DNA of 64,000 bases from Trichopria drosophilae. Its lineage: Eukaryota > Arthropoda > Insecta > Hymenoptera > Diapriidae. The stretch's first letter is position 1. Every line of letters starts with the position of its first letter. The stretch lies in NCBI GenBank assembly GCA_030407085.1, contig CM059583.1, forward strand, positions 208,256,001 to 208,320,000. Reading direction: 5' to 3'. Shown piece by piece: positions 61,101 to 64,000 of the stretch. Below the pieces are notes generated by a model. It was not told the origin of the DNA, made no database searches, and worked only from the letters and a program-made list of their open reading frames with translations. The position numbers and the translations under genes were made by a program.

Positions 61101-61182
61101 TTCCGTAAATTTTACAAAAGTTTCTTATTCTTTTAAACTTTTTCTTATTCTGTTTATTTCAGAAGATGAAGGCCAACTGTAG
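55177..61182 (+). CDS. Spliced gene of unknown function with acidic C-terminus
   Basis: Exons join in phase: 55177-55390 (ATG just inside an exon whose acceptor ends at 55175), 56030-56078, 56420-56451, 56854-56917, 59117-59202 and 61163-61182 (stop TAG), giving about 154 aa. The protein starts MEEPDRSHSYAGDRRSKILL, continues with a hydrophobic/acidic stretch (IIDFDLIYMFPDQEL), then a proline- and arginine-rich middle, and ends KKRVRRHLTYSDEDEGQL. It has no signal peptide or known domain; the basic cluster could be a nuclear signal (inference). A further candidate exon at about 56289-56331 (PVSKTPGIAAGISR) has the same entry and exit phases as the second exon, so the two could be alternatives. 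Intron 5 contains no recognised element; the intron before the last exon holds piggyBac-like copy 2. Confidence 0.6.
55480..55880. repeat. Decayed TCAAGGTCATT-type repeat
   Basis: AACACGATTATCAAGGTCAT, GAGAACCACTAATTTTGATG and further AAGGTCATT words resemble the terminal repeats of the transposon at 50835-52956. The match is patchy, and no ends could be defined. It lies in the first intron of the 55177 gene. Confidence 0.35.
57720..58560. other. Intronic stretch of mixed composition, nothing identified
   Basis: The segment at 58020-58450 is a little richer in G and C and looks like old transposon sequence, with broken short frames. I could not assign it. Confidence 0.3.
59561..60830. mobile_element. 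Full-length palindromic piggyBac-like MITE, copy 2 (intact)
   Basis: TTAA|CCCATTAACGCCTGAAATGG at the left and CATTTCAGGCGTTAATAGG|TTAA at the right bound a palindrome of about 1.27 kb with arms of about 600 bases. Its body matches copy 1 at 21748-23760 (GAAAGGTACATATCCTATTG, GACGCCATTTTGAGGTCGTT). It is uninterrupted and non-coding. It lies in the last intron of the 55177 gene. Confidence 0.8.
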
Positions 61183-61306
61183 AGGTAAAGGATGCTGTCC
61201 ATTTATGGTCTAACATGAAAAATCACTTGAGTCGAAGTAATTGATCTGCGGTTTTCGATGTCTGTTGTGGTCTTTCCCCACGAACAAGACGTACAAATTC
61301 AGAACC

Positions 61307-61312
61307 AATAAA
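61307..61312 (+). terminator. Poly(A) signal of the 55177 gene
   Basis: AATAAA lies 125 bases after the TAG stop, at a normal distance. Confidence 0.5.
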
Positions 61313-61339
61313 CTTTGTATTAAATATTTCTGTAATAAT

Positions 61340-63300
61340 AAATAATTTATATTAATTAATGTTTGTTCATATTCTTTCATGACAATTTATAAATTGCTTG
61401 TACATTCAATACTAAATTTAGTAAAGTTGAATATGATAAACGTAATAAAGGAAACCGTATTTGGTTGAATTATGAAAATGTTCATCAGAATTCGATTAGC
61501 GGAATGTTTTTAATAATTACGTCATATTTTAAATGCAAGGTATTTACGACAATCATTGTAGAAATTGTTGTATTCGCGAATAATAGGGAAAGGCGACCCA
61601 AGTCCGAGCGATGCTTAACTCAGACATCCACTGTTATATTCAGTAGGATAGTACTAATGTTCACATATCTGATTAATGCATAATTTATTATTTATATTTT
61701 GGATACTTTGATAATGATATTCTGAAATGTCCTTTTTTTTAAAGAAATAATCAAAATCAATTGGGACCTGTGCTTATTTCGTTTTTAGTATACTCTTTCA
61801 AAATTACTTCGACCTTCGGTACGGTACTTAAAATTGAGTGTTAAAGAAAAGTCCAGAGTATCTTAAACCTCAACTGATGAATAATAAGAAATTGTTGTGT
61901 TGTTATTTTCATGAATCCTTTTTAATAAGAAGTGGTCTAATTCCGACTTTCTATACCAATGTTCCAAATTCGACCCCCTATTATCTTGCATTACAGGAAA
62001 TATCACGCGGAAATAAGGATTGAATGGGGCACTCAACCGCTAGTGCTCTCAGGTTCAAATTTAAATGTTGGGCAACTACAAGGAAACACACTAATCATTT
62101 GATATTATTTAGAAAATATCGAATTTTGAAAAACAGATGTGCTGTTGCTGCAATGACATTATATTAGGACGTCATCCTGACGATTTTCAAATACTCACAA
62201 AACGCAAAAGCGCGAAATTAAATTTTGAAATCGTATCCAAAAACTTTTGTGCAAACTTAACTATTTCTAAGAAAACTGCACTTTTGATTTAATAAATAAC
62301 CTTATTGGCTGTATTTAACAGTACTTCAATTTATATTAATAACATTTACTTACATTCTTTAAATTGGAGTACAAAATCGGAGGTCGGAGTCGAAATACGG
62401 TTTTACGACATGTTGAAAATTGATTTTGTTTCCTTAACTTCTTTTTCATACGAAAATAAGAATACCGATTTTGGTTCTCTGCAGAAATATTTCTGAAATG
62501 AGCTAGTATTAATGTGTAACAAGTTCTTTGATCATGAGCTTAAATTTTTGTTTCCTGTCATAAATAGTAGTTTTGGTAGTTTTCGAGCGAGGCCCGTTTT
62601 CACATTGGTACAAAATAATGTCGCACATGCATCGAATAATATTTTTTATGTCAGTTTTACCTATTCTGTATGAAAAAAGAATTTTGGAGGTCAGAGGCCT
62701 CTGATCCTATATGCAGTGATGGCAAAAATCCCGAGAACGCGGTCTATTATTGTGAAAACTGTGTACATTAAAAAAAACGCTAAAACACGTGAAACGATTT
62801 TTCTATCTACCTCTTTTGTGGGTGGCGAACCTCCTCCCCTTTCCATTTAAGAGTGAACGTGGGGTATGAGGAGGATCGAAAATCTTACATAGCAACATAG
62901 GCAAAGTGGGTGCTCATTCGAAAGATCTTTTAAAGGCGAATAGAAAACGCTAGTGATAGATCGCACTGTGATCACTTTTCGAGAAATTATTGAACTATCA
63001 AAACTTTGAATTTAGTAACAAATAAAGGTATTCCCGCCGAAATAATTGGGAAATATTCTTATCCTGCAACCACCATTTCTGTCACAGGTATTTTCCAGTA
63101 TTCTGCAGTCAGATGAGATGATGTACACATTTTATGACTATGATTGTTACATATGCGCTTACTCTTGATGGAATCGAAATTTTCGTTACTAAGTAGAAGC
63201 GTGCGCCATAAATGTATTTTGATATGATCATTATTGTAAGTAGTATATCAGAATTGCCTTCGTCTTAAAAGGGCCGATAGTTCGGTGGATTGGAGCGGGT
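61340..63300. other. Intergenic AT-rich sequence, no gene seen
   Basis: Several open frames of about 60-70 codons occur, but none has a motif, splice context or repeat relation that supports it. Confidence 0.4.
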
Positions 63301-63309
63301 CATTTGATG

Positions 63310-63410
63310 TTACAGAATGCAGCTAAAAAGTCGTTGTTCCATTATAAAGACATTGCTTCTCTCCATGAAATTAGGGTAACGCGTAAGAAAGTGGAAGAAA
63401 CAGAAAAGCG
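63310..63410 (+). CDS. Possible first coding exon of a gene running off the window
   Basis: An ATG (starting within 63304-63312) opens a basic, lysine-rich frame, LQNAAKKSLFHYKDIASLHE and onward, that reaches GAAAAGC|GTAAGT, a good donor, near 63409. The preceding 60 bases are GC-richer than their surroundings, as a 5' UTR might be. The frame is short and unrecognised, and continuation to the right cannot be checked. Confidence 0.2.
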
Positions 63411-64000
63411 TAAGTGGATCAAGGTTTCAATGTTTGCAAGAACCAGGTTCGACGAGCTGTTTTCCTGCATGCGTAACGCAATGTCATGAATTACGCTCTT
63501 ATTGTACGAGGTCCGATATGGGCGTGGTTATATTGTGCAATCGTTGCTCGTATCGGAGAAAGTACCAGCCGTTCTTCGCGACGTTGACATTGCAAAAATT
63601 AAATGACTTTTTTGGCATTAATAAACGGATAATGTTTAAATATTTCTGTATATTGCATTTCCCACAAAAGAATGAGAGGGTAACTTTTTGAATACAAGAT
63701 TTTCTCCGTATTTGTATGCGCGAATCTGTATTCCAAGTTAGCATAATCCTTGACTAGAAATGTTTAGTCGAGGTTTAGATGTACTTCATCTTCAAAATAC
63801 TTGTGAATTTTATTTGATAAATTCCACCTACTCGGACCTGTAGATAGTCCTGGAAAATCGGAAAAACTCTAATGAACGTCAACTTATAGCTCGTAGTCAT
63901 TGGTTGCAGCCTGCTAAAGAATAGCAATTTCTAGGTTAAAAGCACGATCTAAGTTTTATGATGCACAATCTTCGGTTTACGACAAATTATTAAATCACAG

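Noticed and set aside
63434..63744. Opposed frames of 81-85 codons at the window end
   Set aside because: No motif; each overlaps the other and shows no splice context.

Overview
This is a 64-kb piece of an AT-rich animal nuclear genome with short exons, GT-AG introns and many transposon remnants. The best-preserved proteins (a p38 MAP kinase, an intracellular-type serpin, an SLC26 anion transporter and a Tc3-like transposase) look insect, most likely hymenopteran. That placement rests on recognising the protein style; no search was run.

Genes, left to right. (1) The last four coding exons of an SLC26A11-type anion transporter (+, 3117-5119), carrying the end of the membrane domain and the STAS domain; its earlier exons are not visible. 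(2) A complete seven-exon, 381-aa serpin (+, 13181-25242) whose predicted P1-P1' bond is Met-Ser, as in alpha-1-antitrypsin. (3) Tail to tail with it, a seven-exon minus-strand gene (29617-25929) coding for a TAZ - ZZ - TAZ protein. This resembles the zinc-finger parts of CBP/p300 without acetyltransferase, bromodomain or KIX, and is the most unusual gene here. (4) A p38 MAP kinase with an uninterrupted 358-codon reading frame and an intron in its 5' UTR (+, 38799-39875). (5) A spliced gene of unknown function (+, 44975-54035), assembled from five phase-compatible exons. (6) A second spliced gene of unknown function (+, 55177-61182), ending in an acidic tail, with a possible alternative exon pair.

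Between and inside these genes the window is dominated by foldback (palindromic) DNA elements. At least eight elements share ends like CCCARYAAACGAAAA, some nested inside each other. There are two 1.28-kb full-length palindromes flanked by TTAA (piggyBac-like), one of which carries a second near-perfect foldback element. Others include an 826-bp foldback with an 8-bp target duplication, a 1.19-kb palindrome built of TCATATGA units, pogo-like and Tc1/mariner-like MITEs, a dead 2.1-kb Tc1/mariner-type transposon, and 3' tails of Penelope-like retroelements. There are also several tandem repeats, including 0.7 kb of a purine-rich ~10-bp GATCGAGAAA-type satellite.

The first ~1.7 kb is visibly richer in G+C than the rest and could not be identified. 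No rRNA, tRNA or CRISPR was seen. All exon joins are deduced from splice consensus and reading phase only.
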